From positions 84,029 through 148,028 of the forward strand of contig CAJFEE010000002.1 of NCBI GenBank assembly GCA_904373265.1: DNA of 64,000 nucleotides, read 5' to 3'. The first letter of the stretch is position 1. Each line of letters begins with the position of its first letter. The translations under genes and the position numbers were made by a program. This DNA is from Candidatus Harrysmithiimonas galli (lineage in GTDB: Bacteria; Bacillota; Bacilli; CAJFEE01). Under the pieces are notes generated by a model that ran no database searches, was not told the origin of the DNA, and worked only from the letters and a program-made list of their open reading frames with translations. Shown here one piece after another: positions 18,052-27,740 of the stretch.

Positions 18052-21000
18052 TTACTTACTAAAATCTAAAATTTTCTTTGCATTATATTCAATATACGGA
18101 TGATTCATACAAGAAATATGATCCCCCTTCATCGTTCCAAAATGGAAATCATTTTTCGCATAGGGTTCCCACGTTTCCTGATCTTCTGAAAACAGGCTAG
18201 GAAAGAAATTGGCAATCGCATCCTCACAATTAAATACCCTTAGTTTCCCTGAATACAATGGGGGTTCATAAAAAGAGACACATCTAAAATTCTGTGCAAA
18301 AACTCGAAATAATACATTCAACATTTTTCTTTGATGTTCCATTAATTGTCCATTCGGTCTTTCTATTGTGGCATACAAATCATTCATTCTTTCTGTTGCA
18401 CTCATATCGGCTAAACGGGTAAACTCCTCACCAGCCTCCGCAAATTCTCCTTTTAAGCTACATAAATCTTTAACTGTAATCTGACCTTCATGATTAAAAA
18501 TCAAAAATTCAATTATTCTCTGTAATGTACTATTATCTACTTTATGTCCTGCTTTCTGTATATTGGCATCTATTAAACGAGCAAAAGTGCGCTCTAATAG
18601 CAATTCATTATATAAGCTTGTCTGAACTGCATGATAAAAAATTTCTTGAGGTAATTCTGCAAGTACAGTTTCTTTCTTTTTATGTGGAATGCTCGTACTC
18701 AACAAAGTAACACTAGAAACGTTTTTGTCATGTTTTTGCAAATATTGTGCAGTTTCCAGTGCAATCAATCCACCGACACAATGACCAATTAATACATATT
18801 CAGAATATCCTAGCTCCGCTAATATCTTGCCATATTTATCCCCTAGAACTTTGAATATTTTTTCCGTTGGAATTGCTAAATACTCAGCTTCATCTCCAAA
18901 AGTAAATCCATAAACTGCATCACCTTCACCGCTTCTTTCATTGATATAAGCTATCAATGAATGATAAGGTGTGAGCGTTCCTGTTCCTGCATGAAACACC
19001 ACAGTCACTTTATTTCTGTTTTGCAATGGTTCTTTTATAACAACCAATGACTTGTCTTTCTCCACATTATTTCTGTTTTCCGTTAAACTTTTAGCAATAC
19101 CGCGTATTGTTGGCATTTTCATCATTTCTTTTAATAAATCATCCCATTGCCATGTCCTAGCTTCTATTATTTTTTCTCTCATTTTTGCAATTACTTGTGC
19201 TATTAAAAGTGAATCTCCTCCAACTAAGTAGAAATTATCATTTCTGCCAATCTGATCGACATTTAATTCTTTACACCAAATTTTTGCTATTTCTTTCTCC
19301 AACCCTGTTTGTGGTAGATCAGCACCACCCATGTTGCTTTCGTCACTTGCCTGGTCAGAAAACCATTCTGCAATTTTCTTTCTATCAATTTTTCCATTCG
19401 ATGTTTGAGGCAGTTCTGGAACAAATAAAACTTGAGATGGCACCATATATTCTGGCAATTTTTGTTCTAATTTATCCAACAATCTCTCTTTTTTAATCCT
19501 TGCATATGCTTCTTTAAACCGAATCACATATACTGTCTGACCTGCCATTTCTAAAATATCGCCTTTTTGGGGAAACTCATAGATAATTTCTGCATTGTTC
19601 TGTTCAAATATATCTTCCCATTGTTTTCTGGTAAAGAAGGTTTGATTATTCTCCTCTCTTTCATCTGTAAATCCGGTTAATCCATCTTTAAATTCCATAG
19701 ACGTTAATAAAGTATAGGATTCCCTTGTTTCCTCCAGTATTATCATTCTTCCGTTTGGTTTTAATAATTTTTTCAAGTTTTCAAAGACATCATGTATGTT
19801 TTTTGCATTATGCAATACATTTGCAGCTAAAATGATATCAAAGGAAAATGCCTTATACTTTTGTTCTATTACATCAACATTAATATCAAAAATCCCATAC
19901 TTTACCCATTCATACTGACCAAACTTTTCTTTTGCATGATTCAAAAAGAATGTTGATAAATCAGTAAAATAGTATTCAGCACCTGTACCATCAAGCGCTG
20001 GAATGACATCCACCGATGTACCTCCAACACCCGCTCCAACTTCCAGCACTTTAATCGAATTCTCTATCTTATATTTAGCCAAATAAGATATTTCTGCTTT
20101 TGCTAATCCGTTCATAATCTTATTGATAATATTATCGTGATAGGCTGCCATAGCTACATCCATTTCACCTTTAGGAAATAACAAATTTAACGGATCTTCC
20201 TTTCCTGCCATTAGTTCTGGAAGCATACTGCTGGATGTTTTTAAATAATCCAGCAGTTTTTTGCTGTAATGAAGTTTATCTTCTACCGCATACATCGTCT
20301 TCCATAAATCTGTATCTGAATACGCTATTGCTACTATGCTATTAACTTTATATCCCCCGTTTTCACTATGAATTATAATATTTTCTTTGCATAAAACATT
20401 CAACCATCTACTCATTAATTTGTGTAATTTTTCAGGAACATTTAATTGATTAATAATTTCTTTGAAACTATATTCTCTTGATTCTTCATGAAAGATTCCT
20501 TTGTTATACAGAGTCAAAAAGATATCCGATAACACAACTTTGTTAGCCGTTTCAATCCAAAGTGGCAGCAGATTTCTATCAATCTCTTGTGTAAGTTCAC
20601 TTTCACATTTATCAATATTTTTTAACTCATCTTCTCTTATATATATGTCATGAAACATTTCTTTTTTCTTTGGAACAATGACAGTTGCAATGTACATATC
20701 TTCTTGGGCATTACCTAAAACAACGGAAACAACCTCCTGGATATCTTGATCATCGCTTAAAATAGAATCTATCTCGGATAACTCTATTCTATGCCCTCTT
20801 ATTTTTACCTGATTATCGGATCTACCCAAAAATTCGATCATACCATTTTCATCATATTTTCCAACATCGCCGGTTTTATATATTCTTTCTTTGGTCTTTA
20901 AGTATAAGAATTTCTCTCTTGTAAGCTTTTCATCCTTAAAATATCCAACAGCAAGACCTTCTCCTGCGATATACAAATCTCCTGGTACACCATCTGGGCA

Positions 21001-23586
21001 ATTCTGTAGCCCTGCATTAAGAATATAAAATTTTTGGTTACTTAATGGATATCCATATGGAATGCTGTTCTTTTTTTCATATCCAATTGGAACTTCATAG
21101 TAAATGGACCATATGGCAGCTTCAGTTGCTCCACCCAAACTGATAACTCTTACACCTGGGATCTTTTGGTAAATACTTTCTGGTAAATCAACTGGTATCC
21201 AATCTCCAGACATCAATACGACTTTTAACCCGCATATAATTTCTGAATCCAAACCATCCATGTATGTAACCAACATTTTCATTTGAGCAGGCACGGAGTT
21301 CCACACGGTTACTTTGTGAATGATGAGTAGATCTAAAATATGTTTGGGATTTTTTTTCAATTTATCATCAGGAAGTACCAATGTACCCCCAACTGCAAAT
21401 GAACCAAAAATATCATATACAGACAAATCAAATGCCAAATTTGCCAATCCCAAAAATACATCATTCTTATTTATTCCAAATTTAGAATTAATATCGAATA
21501 TTGTATTTATAGCAGCCTTATGTGTGACGACTACGCCTTTAGGCTGTCCTGTAGTGCCAGATGTATAAATAATATATGCTGGCTCGTCATTACGTTGGTT
21601 CGTAGTTACGATTTCCTTATAACTATCTTTTTTATTTAATTCTAATATATTTATAATATTTAAATCATCATTATATATGATTTCTTCGTTTTTTTCTGTA
21701 AAAATATATTTTACACCAGAATCTTCTATTATAGCGCTTCTTCTCTGAGCTGGCTGCATCGGATCAATCGGTAAATATACACCTCCCACCATTAAAGTAC
21801 CCAATACACTTGCAATTTGCCATACGCCCTTAGACAGCATAATTGCAACAAGCGAGCCTGGAGTTAAGCCTCTGTTTAAAAGTTCTTCTTTCACAGTTGC
21901 CACATACTGTGCCAACGCATGATAGGTATATTCTCCTTCTTTTGTTATCAACGCAGTTTTATTTGGATATAATTTTAAACTGTTAACAAACCCATCTGTA
22001 AGCAATGCATCTGGATATTTATAAGCCACATTGTTCACTTTATTTCGGATGTGATTTGTACTTACTGGCAAATCAACAGGATCATACCTATCTAAAATAT
22101 CGTACTCTTCTTTACTAAACCGATCCAAGATTCTACAAAATGCTTGGAACATCTGTTTAATTACAGAGTGATTGAATATACCTGCCCTATAGTCCCAATT
22201 TACTGTAATGCCATCATTTTCTTCTGCAATTTGACAATCTATCCAAACTTGGGGCGTTTGACTAATTTTATACGAAATGTGACTTCTTGATAAAAAAGAA
22301 TCATCAGAATTTGTCACACCCAATGTACTTGTATATACAACTGGGATGATAATATTTTCTTTTTTACTTCGTCCCAAATCTCTCAACACCTCAATACCTG
22401 ACACTGAACTATGCTGTAGATCTTCCCACAAATCCATTTGTATCTTCATAATTCTGTCTTTAAAACATTTTGGTTCGCTATAGTCCAATGACAAGACACT
22501 TACATCCGTGAAATCTCCTACTACCTTTTCAATATCTGGAATTGATTTATCCCGATTTAACATGGTTAAATTAATGCAAAATTTTGAGTTTTTAGACCAT
22601 CGATTTATTATTTCACTAAAAGCAGCAAGAATAAGTGTAGACGGTGTCACTTTCATTTGCTGTGCAAATCTGGTAATGCTTTCTTTTCCATGGAGATGAA
22701 TAAAGTATTTTACTTGCTCAAAAGCTACTTTTTCTGATATCTCCTCTGAAAAATCAACTATTAATTCAGGAGCTGCACCCATATCAACAATTTTTTTACT
22801 CCAATATTGTTCATCCTTTTTACGCTTTTCTGACTTTTGATGCTCCAACTTTTTATTGTGAATCACAATATCCCTATATAATGTAGCTACTACAGGTTCT
22901 ACTGGCTCTCCATGATAGTAACGATCCAAATCATCCAAAATCAGATTTGCACTCATAAAATCCGTGATTAACATATCTAAAGAGAAATGAATTACACTCT
23001 TTCCGTTTCGTACAGATAAAACAATATCACATAGTGGCCAAGTTCCTAATTCATACTGTTTTTCAGCATATATACTGCGAATGAATTCTTCTTCCTTTAA
23101 CAGTGTAATATCATCACACGCTCTTAAATCATAATATGGAATATTCACATATGGAACATACGCCTGTACTTTTTGATAGCCTTCAGGATAAACAATTACT
23201 CGTAACATGTCATGTTTGAATATAACTTTATTCCAAGCTTCTTCTAATTTCTTATGATCCAATTCTTCTTCATAAGTTATTTCTATATAACCATGACAAG
23301 TGACATTGCCCAAATTATATGCTCTATTTCGTCCCACTACATATGAATTTTGGATATTGGTCAATGGAAATTCTTCATATCTATCTTCTGGATGTTGTTC
23401 AAACTGTACTTTCTCTTCATTTAATTGAAAATACTGTATCATTGCCCGTTTCTGTTCTTTTAATTTCGATAAGATTTGTTGATTCATAACACTTTTAGGT
23501 GCTTGATAACGGATTTTTCCATCTTCTATCCATATTCTAATTCCTTTTCTTGATAAATTTTCCAATAATTTTTTTGTATTCTCCAT
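18052..23586 (-). CDS. NRPS3: TubC docking-Cy-A(Cys)-methyltransferase-carrier-thioesterase (PchF-like)
   Basis: An 1844-residue synthetase with the PchF layout (PchF is about 1800 residues). Residues 1-55 form a TubC-type docking domain (GIRIWIEDGKIRYQAPK). The Cy domain carries the heterocyclization motif DMLITDFMS near 203-211 (DxxxxDxxS in place of HHxxxDG). The A domain has TSGTTGQPKG near 672 and FDLSVYD, WNSVP, MSGDW and LGGATEAAIW, consistent with the cysteine code DLYNLSLIW. A methyltransferase (VLEVGAGVGGTS near 1180) is embedded before the A10 motif NGKIDR near 1395. The carrier serine is in VGGDSL near 1457. The C-terminal thioesterase has GHCVGG with Cys1603 where Ser is usual. 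It should add, cyclize and N-methylate the last Cys and release the product. RBS GAGGAG. Confidence 0.93.
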   Translation of the reverse strand: MENTKKLLENLSRKGIRIWIEDGKIRYQAPKSVMNQQILSKLKEQKRAMIQYFQLNEEKVQFEQHPEDRYEEFPLTNIQNSYVVGRNRAYNLGNVTCHGYIEITYEEELDHKKLEEAWNKVIFKHDMLRVIVYPEGYQKVQAYVPYVNIPYYDLRACDDITLLKEEEFIRSIYAEKQYELGTWPLCDIVLSVRNGKSVIHFSLDMLITDFMSANLILDDLDRYYHGEPVEPVVATLYRDIVIHNKKLEHQKSEKRKKDEQYWSKKIVDMGAAPELIVDFSEEISEKVAFEQVKYFIHLHGKESITRFAQQMKVTPSTLILAAFSEIINRWSKNSKFCINLTMLNRDKSIPDIEKVVGDFTDVSVLSLDYSEPKCFKDRIMKIQMDLWEDLQHSSVSGIEVLRDLGRSKKENIIIPVVYTSTLGVTNSDDSFLSRSHISYKISQTPQVWIDCQIAEENDGITVNWDYRAGIFNHSVIKQMFQAFCRILDRFSKEEYDILDRYDPVDLPVSTNHIRNKVNNVAYKYPDALLTDGFVNSLKLYPNKTALITKEGEYTYHALAQYVATVKEELLNRGLTPGSLVAIMLSKGVWQIASVLGTLMVGGVYLPIDPMQPAQRRSAIIEDSGVKYIFTEKNEEIIYNDDLNIINILELNKKDSYKEIVTTNQRNDEPAYIIYTSGTTGQPKGVVVTHKAAINTIFDINSKFGINKNDVFLGLANLAFDLSVYDIFGSFAVGGTLVLPDDKLKKNPKHILDLLIIHKVTVWNSVPAQMKMLVTYMDGLDSEIICGLKVVLMSGDWIPVDLPESIYQKIPGVRVISLGGATEAAIWSIYYEVPIGYEKKNSIPYGYPLSNQKFYILNAGLQNCPDGVPGDLYIAGEGLAVGYFKDEKLTREKFLYLKTKERIYKTGDVGKYDENGMIEFLGRSDNQVKIRGHRIELSEIDSILSDDQDIQEVVSVVLGNAQEDMYIATVIVPKKKEMFHDIYIREDELKNIDKCESELTQEIDRNLLPLWIETANKVVLSDIFLTLYNKGIFHEESREYSFKEIINQLNVPEKLHKLMSRWLNVLCKENIIIHSENGGYKVNSIVAIAYSDTDLWKTMYAVEDKLHYSKKLLDYLKTSSSMLPELMAGKEDPLNLLFPKGEMDVAMAAYHDNIINKIMNGLAKAEISYLAKYKIENSIKVLEVGAGVGGTSVDVIPALDGTGAEYYFTDLSTFFLNHAKEKFGQYEWVKYGIFDINVDVIEQKYKAFSFDIILAANVLHNAKNIHDVFENLKKLLKPNGRMIILEETRESYTLLTSMEFKDGLTGFTDEREENNQTFFTRKQWEDIFEQNNAEIIYEFPQKGDILEMAGQTVYVIRFKEAYARIKKERLLDKLEQKLPEYMVPSQVLFVPELPQTSNGKIDRKKIAEWFSDQASDESNMGGADLPQTGLEKEIAKIWCKELNVDQIGRNDNFYLVGGDSLLIAQVIAKMREKIIEARTWQWDDLLKEMMKMPTIRGIAKSLTENRNNVEKDKSLVVIKEPLQNRNKVTVVFHAGTGTLTPYHSLIAYINERSGEGDAVYGFTFGDEAEYLAIPTEKIFKVLGDKYGKILAELGYSEYVLIGHCVGGLIALETAQYLQKHDKNVSSVTLLSTSIPHKKKETVLAELPQEIFYHAVQTSLYNELLLERTFARLIDANIQKAGHKVDNSTLQRIIEFLIFNHEGQITVKDLCSLKGEFAEAGEEFTRLADMSATERMNDLYATIERPNGQLMEHQRKMLNVLFRVFAQNFRCVSFYEPPLYSGKLRVFNCEDAIANFFPSLFSEDQETWEPYAKNDFHFGTMKGDHISCMNHPYIEYNAKKILDFSK

Positions 23587-23596
23587 TAATTTCTCC

Positions 23597-24337
23597 TCAT
23601 GATTTTAAATATTTACTGGCAATTTCATTAATCATATCTAATACCTTTATTAGTTCTGACTTTATAAAAAAATGATTCCCATCAAAAACTTTCATAGTAA
23701 AGAGATCTGAATAGTCTTTCCATTGTCTCATGTCTTCTTCATTCGCTTCTACATCATGTTTCCCGCAAAAAGCGGTAATTGGACAGTTCACTTTCTTTTT
23801 ACTTACATCATAATATTCTTCATCCATGGTAAAATCAGTCTTTAATAATGGTAAAAATAGTTTCATTATTTCTTTATTTTGTAGAACTTCCACAGGCGTT
23901 CCTTCAAATCTATATAACTCCTTTAAAAAAGCTTCATCTGGCAAATGACCTATCGGTTTAGGTTCTGGTATATGTGGAGCTCTACTACCAGAAACTATTA
24001 GTTCAACACTCCCCATCGCTTTCAACGCCATCGCCTTCTCTAATTCATACGCCACTTTCGCTCCCATGCTATGTCCAAAAAGAATATATGGTTTTTGGAC
24101 CACTACATCCATTTCCTCTAGCAAATCAGGAATCATATCATGAATGGATTCGTATGGTGTATCCACAATACGATTCTCCCTTCCTGGCAATTGAACCGCA
24201 TATAACCCAACTTTAGAATTTAGTCTTTTTTTCCAAGCATAGTATGCAGACGCACCTCCTCCAGCATAAGGAATACAAAGCAGATTCACTTCTTCTCGTT
24301 CTTTTGCCATCGATATTTTTTCAATCAATTTTTCCAA
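23597..24337 (-). CDS. Type II thioesterase (Ser nucleophile)
   Basis: A 246-residue alpha/beta hydrolase of the GrsT/PchC/YbtT type: LLCIPYAGGGASAY near the N-terminus, ILFGHSMGAKVAYE with Ser90, Asp in CGKHDVEAN and His in DGNHFFIK. Such proteins clear misprimed or stalled carrier domains. The TTG at 24337 is chosen because AGGAGGAG stands 5-6 bases before it; the in-frame ATG 27 bases upstream lies inside the NRPS2 coding end. It sits between NRPS2 and NRPS3 with 10-base gaps on both sides. Confidence 0.92.
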   Translation of the reverse strand: MEKLIEKISMAKEREEVNLLCIPYAGGGASAYYAWKKRLNSKVGLYAVQLPGRENRIVDTPYESIHDMIPDLLEEMDVVVQKPYILFGHSMGAKVAYELEKAMALKAMGSVELIVSGSRAPHIPEPKPIGHLPDEAFLKELYRFEGTPVEVLQNKEIMKLFLPLLKTDFTMDEEYYDVSKKKVNCPITAFCGKHDVEANEEDMRQWKDYSDLFTMKVFDGNHFFIKSELIKVLDMINEIASKYLKS

Positions 24338-24347
24338 TGGTCTCCTC

Positions 24348-27300
24348 CTATATTGCCCCTTCATCTAAAAGTGAACTTTCTACTAATCTTTGTTCAATTT
24401 CTGTACTTAATGTTTTTATTGTAGAATTCAAAAATAGATCTTTCATTTCTAATTTTACATTGGGATAATTTTTATTGATCCGACTGACTACCTCTACAGC
24501 ACGTAAACTATCTCCTCCACATTGAAAGAAATCATCGTTTCGCAAAAATTTATTTTTATATTTAAGGACTTCTTTCCATATTTGTCCAATGGATTTTTCC
24601 AACTCAGTGAATAAAAATTCTTCCTCTAACCTCCCATTTTCACCTTTTTGTACATTCGCCCATAATTGTTTTAAATCAACCTTCCCATTTTCATTCAATG
24701 GCATTTCACTCACCACACAAATCGTATCTGGCAAATAATAATCGGGCATTTTTTTCTTCAATGAAGCCATTAATTTCTCCAAATCAATAGAATTCGTTCC
24801 CTTGGCACATACAAAAGCGTATATTTTATAATCTTTATAGCCCACTTTAGCTTGCTTCACATATTCAATACTCTGTAAAACATTTTCTATTTCTCCTAGT
24901 TCTATCCGGTATCCTCGTTTCTTAATTTGTGTATCTTGTCTGCCTAAAAACCATATACATCCATGGATCAATTTCCCACGATCTCCAGTTTTATAGATGC
25001 GTTCCCCCAATTCATTGTTATATAGAAATTTACGTTCAGTTAAATCCTTATGATTTAAATATCCATCTGCAAGTCCTGCTCCAGCTATGTATAGTTCACC
25101 TTCCACATATTCAGGACATAATAATAAGTCTTCATTCAAAATATAATATTTTTGGTTCGTCAATGGATAACCATAGGGTATACTGGGCCAATCCACATCT
25201 ATTTCTTTCGGTTCGTAATAATTAGACCATATAGCGGCTTCCGTTGCCCCACCTAAACAAACTATACGTGCCTGTGGCATAATCAAATGAATTCTACTTG
25301 GTAAATCTTTATTAATTTTATCACCACTTAATAAGATCAAACGAACTGTAGCAAATTTTTCTATTTGGACATCATTCATTTCTACATATGTGCATAACAT
25401 TTCCATGAATGTTGGCACTGAGTTCCATATTGTAATAAAATTCTCATGGATTAGTTCAACCCATTTCCGTGGATTTTTAACATCTTCCTCTCGCGGTACT
25501 ACTATTGCAGCTCCTGCCTCAAACATGCCAAATACATCATACACAGAAAGATCAAAGGCAATATTAGACAATGCCAAAACTCGATCATTAGAGCCAACAG
25601 AATATCTTTTATTTATATCTAGTATGGTATTATTAGCAGCTCGATTTGATATAACTACTCCTTTCGGAATGCCTGTACTACCAGATGTAAAAATAATATA
25701 GGCAATTTGATTCTCTCGTACATAATCTACATCTCTATAATTAATCTTCTGAGAAATTTCTTCTACGCATATACATTTTGTATTGAATTGGTTTTCCATT
25801 TGATTCAGGAGTCTTCTGCTTGTTATGAGAACATCAATCTCTGCTTCTTTTATGATGGTATGGACTCTCTTTTCTGGGTTATGAATATCAATTGGAATAT
25901 AGGTTGCCCCTACCATAGTTGCCGCAAGTACACTTTCAACTTGTTTGATACCTTTTTCCAAAAAAATTCCTATTCTTTTACTGTGTAATAATTCAACAGA
26001 TAATTGTTTTGCTGCATATTTACAATCTCTATAAGAATATTTACTGTTATCATAAATTATGGCTATGTTATCAGGCGATTTCTTGTATGAATTATAAAAA
26101 TATTCATATAAATTATTTTCTGATAATAGCGTGGTATCTAATTCTGTCTTAGGTACTGTTTCGCTTAAAATCTTAATATGGCTTCGCATAGGTTTTTCCC
26201 ATAATTCTTTTTGATCCAAAGAACCCAAAAACTGCTGATAACACTCAAACATATGTTGTATCATACATGTATGAAATTTTCCCTTTAAGACATCCCAATT
26301 AAAATATAGTTCCCCTTTATATTCACGTACTTGATAGTCTAGCCAAACTTGAGGTGTCTGAGTCAAACCATAGGTATATTTTCCTGGCATACTCAGTGAA
26401 TCAGCACTTCCCAACATACTTGTAAATACAATCGGAAACGCATTTCCCAAAGGCACTTCATTTTCTTTTGTCCAAATTCTTTGTATCTCCAAGCCATCAA
26501 AATAACTATAATTCATATTTTGAACGACTTCGCTTTGCACAGCCTTGCACTTATCTATAAATGTAATTTCTTTTCCGTTTTCTATAGATACCAACACGAT
26601 ATCTGTAAATTCTCCAAGAACAGATTCATACACAGTATCATATAATCCTTTTTTATTCACTGTCACATTGATTGTAAATTTCTTTTCACTACACCATCGG
26701 TATAAAACTTCAGAAAAAGCAGTAAGCAAAATACTACTCGGTGTTAAACCATAGGCATTTGCCAGAGATTTAATGTGATTCCATTTTTCTGCTGGCAAAA
26801 TTTCCATCATCCTAAAAAATTCACCAGTAATATTTTTATTTAATATCGGAAGTTCTGGCTTACCTACAATCGTTCTGATTTTTTCTCTCCAGAATACTTC
26901 AGAAACCCTATAATTTTCTGTATCCTTAATCAAACTCAAGCTTTCTACATAATCCCTAAACGGTTTACCAGCATTCACAGTCTCAAATTTGTTTCCATTA
27001 TATAAATATTCCCATTCATCCAGTAGTAAACATATGCTGCTTCCATCCAATATAAGATTGTCAAAACTGATATGTATGCAAAAATTGTGTTGCATAGATT
27101 TTGAAATTCGGATATCAAAAATAGGCCAACGTTCTACATCCAGGACTTGAGTTTCCATCTGCTTTCGTAATTCTAAAAATTTATCTTCCTGAGCGCCAAA
27201 ATCATAAAATTCCAAACGATACTTAGGAGATTTTTCCAATATATATTGAGACATTGTTTTTTTATCCATTACAATCCGTAATGCCTCGTATTTACCAATC

Positions 27301-27740
27301 AACAAATTCCAAGTATCTTCTAAAAATTCGATATCTAATTCATCTCTTTCCAATTCAATATAAAAATGTGACGATACTCCATAACTTCCCAAAACGGTCT
27401 CTCTTCCTAATAAATATGCTTTTTGTATAGGTGTTAATGGAAAATATTTTTCAGTTACATCATATTTAGGAAGCGATATTTTAAAAAAGTTATTGGGTTG
27501 CATCATCTGCAATTCCTGTATCCGTGCCGCCAGCAATGCAATCGTAGGATAATCAAAAATATCCTGAAAATTTATCGTAACAGAAAATGTTTTCCTTATT
27601 TTCTGAAGTATTTTTACAGCAAGAATAGAATTTCCTCCCATAGCAAAAAAATTTTCATCTGTACTGGCAATTTCTATATTTAATTCCTGTTCAAATATTT
27701 CCTTTATATTCTCTTGTAGATGAACTAGACTTTTCTCCAT
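24348..27740 (-). CDS. NRPS2: carrier-Cy-A(Cys)-carrier
   Basis: A 1130-residue synthetase. An N-terminal carrier domain has FFAMGGNSIL (Ser38). A Cy domain begins near residue 100 (FPLTPIQKAYLLGR) and carries DNLILDGSS near 225. The A domain has FTSGSTGIPKG near 683, then FDLSVYD, WNSVP, LLSGDK and LGGATEAAIW, matching the cysteine code, and NENGKVDLK at the end. A C-terminal carrier has CGGDSL near 1073. There is no epimerase or methyltransferase insert, unlike P. aeruginosa PchE. It starts 50 bases inside the NRPS1 gene. It should add and cyclize one Cys; the extra N-terminal carrier may receive the chain from NRPS1. Confidence 0.92.
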   Translation of the reverse strand: MEKSLVHLQENIKEIFEQELNIEIASTDENFFAMGGNSILAVKILQKIRKTFSVTINFQDIFDYPTIALLAARIQELQMMQPNNFFKISLPKYDVTEKYFPLTPIQKAYLLGRETVLGSYGVSSHFYIELERDELDIEFLEDTWNLLIGKYEALRIVMDKKTMSQYILEKSPKYRLEFYDFGAQEDKFLELRKQMETQVLDVERWPIFDIRISKSMQHNFCIHISFDNLILDGSSICLLLDEWEYLYNGNKFETVNAGKPFRDYVESLSLIKDTENYRVSEVFWREKIRTIVGKPELPILNKNITGEFFRMMEILPAEKWNHIKSLANAYGLTPSSILLTAFSEVLYRWCSEKKFTINVTVNKKGLYDTVYESVLGEFTDIVLVSIENGKEITFIDKCKAVQSEVVQNMNYSYFDGLEIQRIWTKENEVPLGNAFPIVFTSMLGSADSLSMPGKYTYGLTQTPQVWLDYQVREYKGELYFNWDVLKGKFHTCMIQHMFECYQQFLGSLDQKELWEKPMRSHIKILSETVPKTELDTTLLSENNLYEYFYNSYKKSPDNIAIIYDNSKYSYRDCKYAAKQLSVELLHSKRIGIFLEKGIKQVESVLAATMVGATYIPIDIHNPEKRVHTIIKEAEIDVLITSRRLLNQMENQFNTKCICVEEISQKINYRDVDYVRENQIAYIIFTSGSTGIPKGVVISNRAANNTILDINKRYSVGSNDRVLALSNIAFDLSVYDVFGMFEAGAAIVVPREEDVKNPRKWVELIHENFITIWNSVPTFMEMLCTYVEMNDVQIEKFATVRLILLSGDKINKDLPSRIHLIMPQARIVCLGGATEAAIWSNYYEPKEIDVDWPSIPYGYPLTNQKYYILNEDLLLCPEYVEGELYIAGAGLADGYLNHKDLTERKFLYNNELGERIYKTGDRGKLIHGCIWFLGRQDTQIKKRGYRIELGEIENVLQSIEYVKQAKVGYKDYKIYAFVCAKGTNSIDLEKLMASLKKKMPDYYLPDTICVVSEMPLNENGKVDLKQLWANVQKGENGRLEEEFLFTELEKSIGQIWKEVLKYKNKFLRNDDFFQCGGDSLRAVEVVSRINKNYPNVKLEMKDLFLNSTIKTLSTEIEQRLVESSLLDEGAI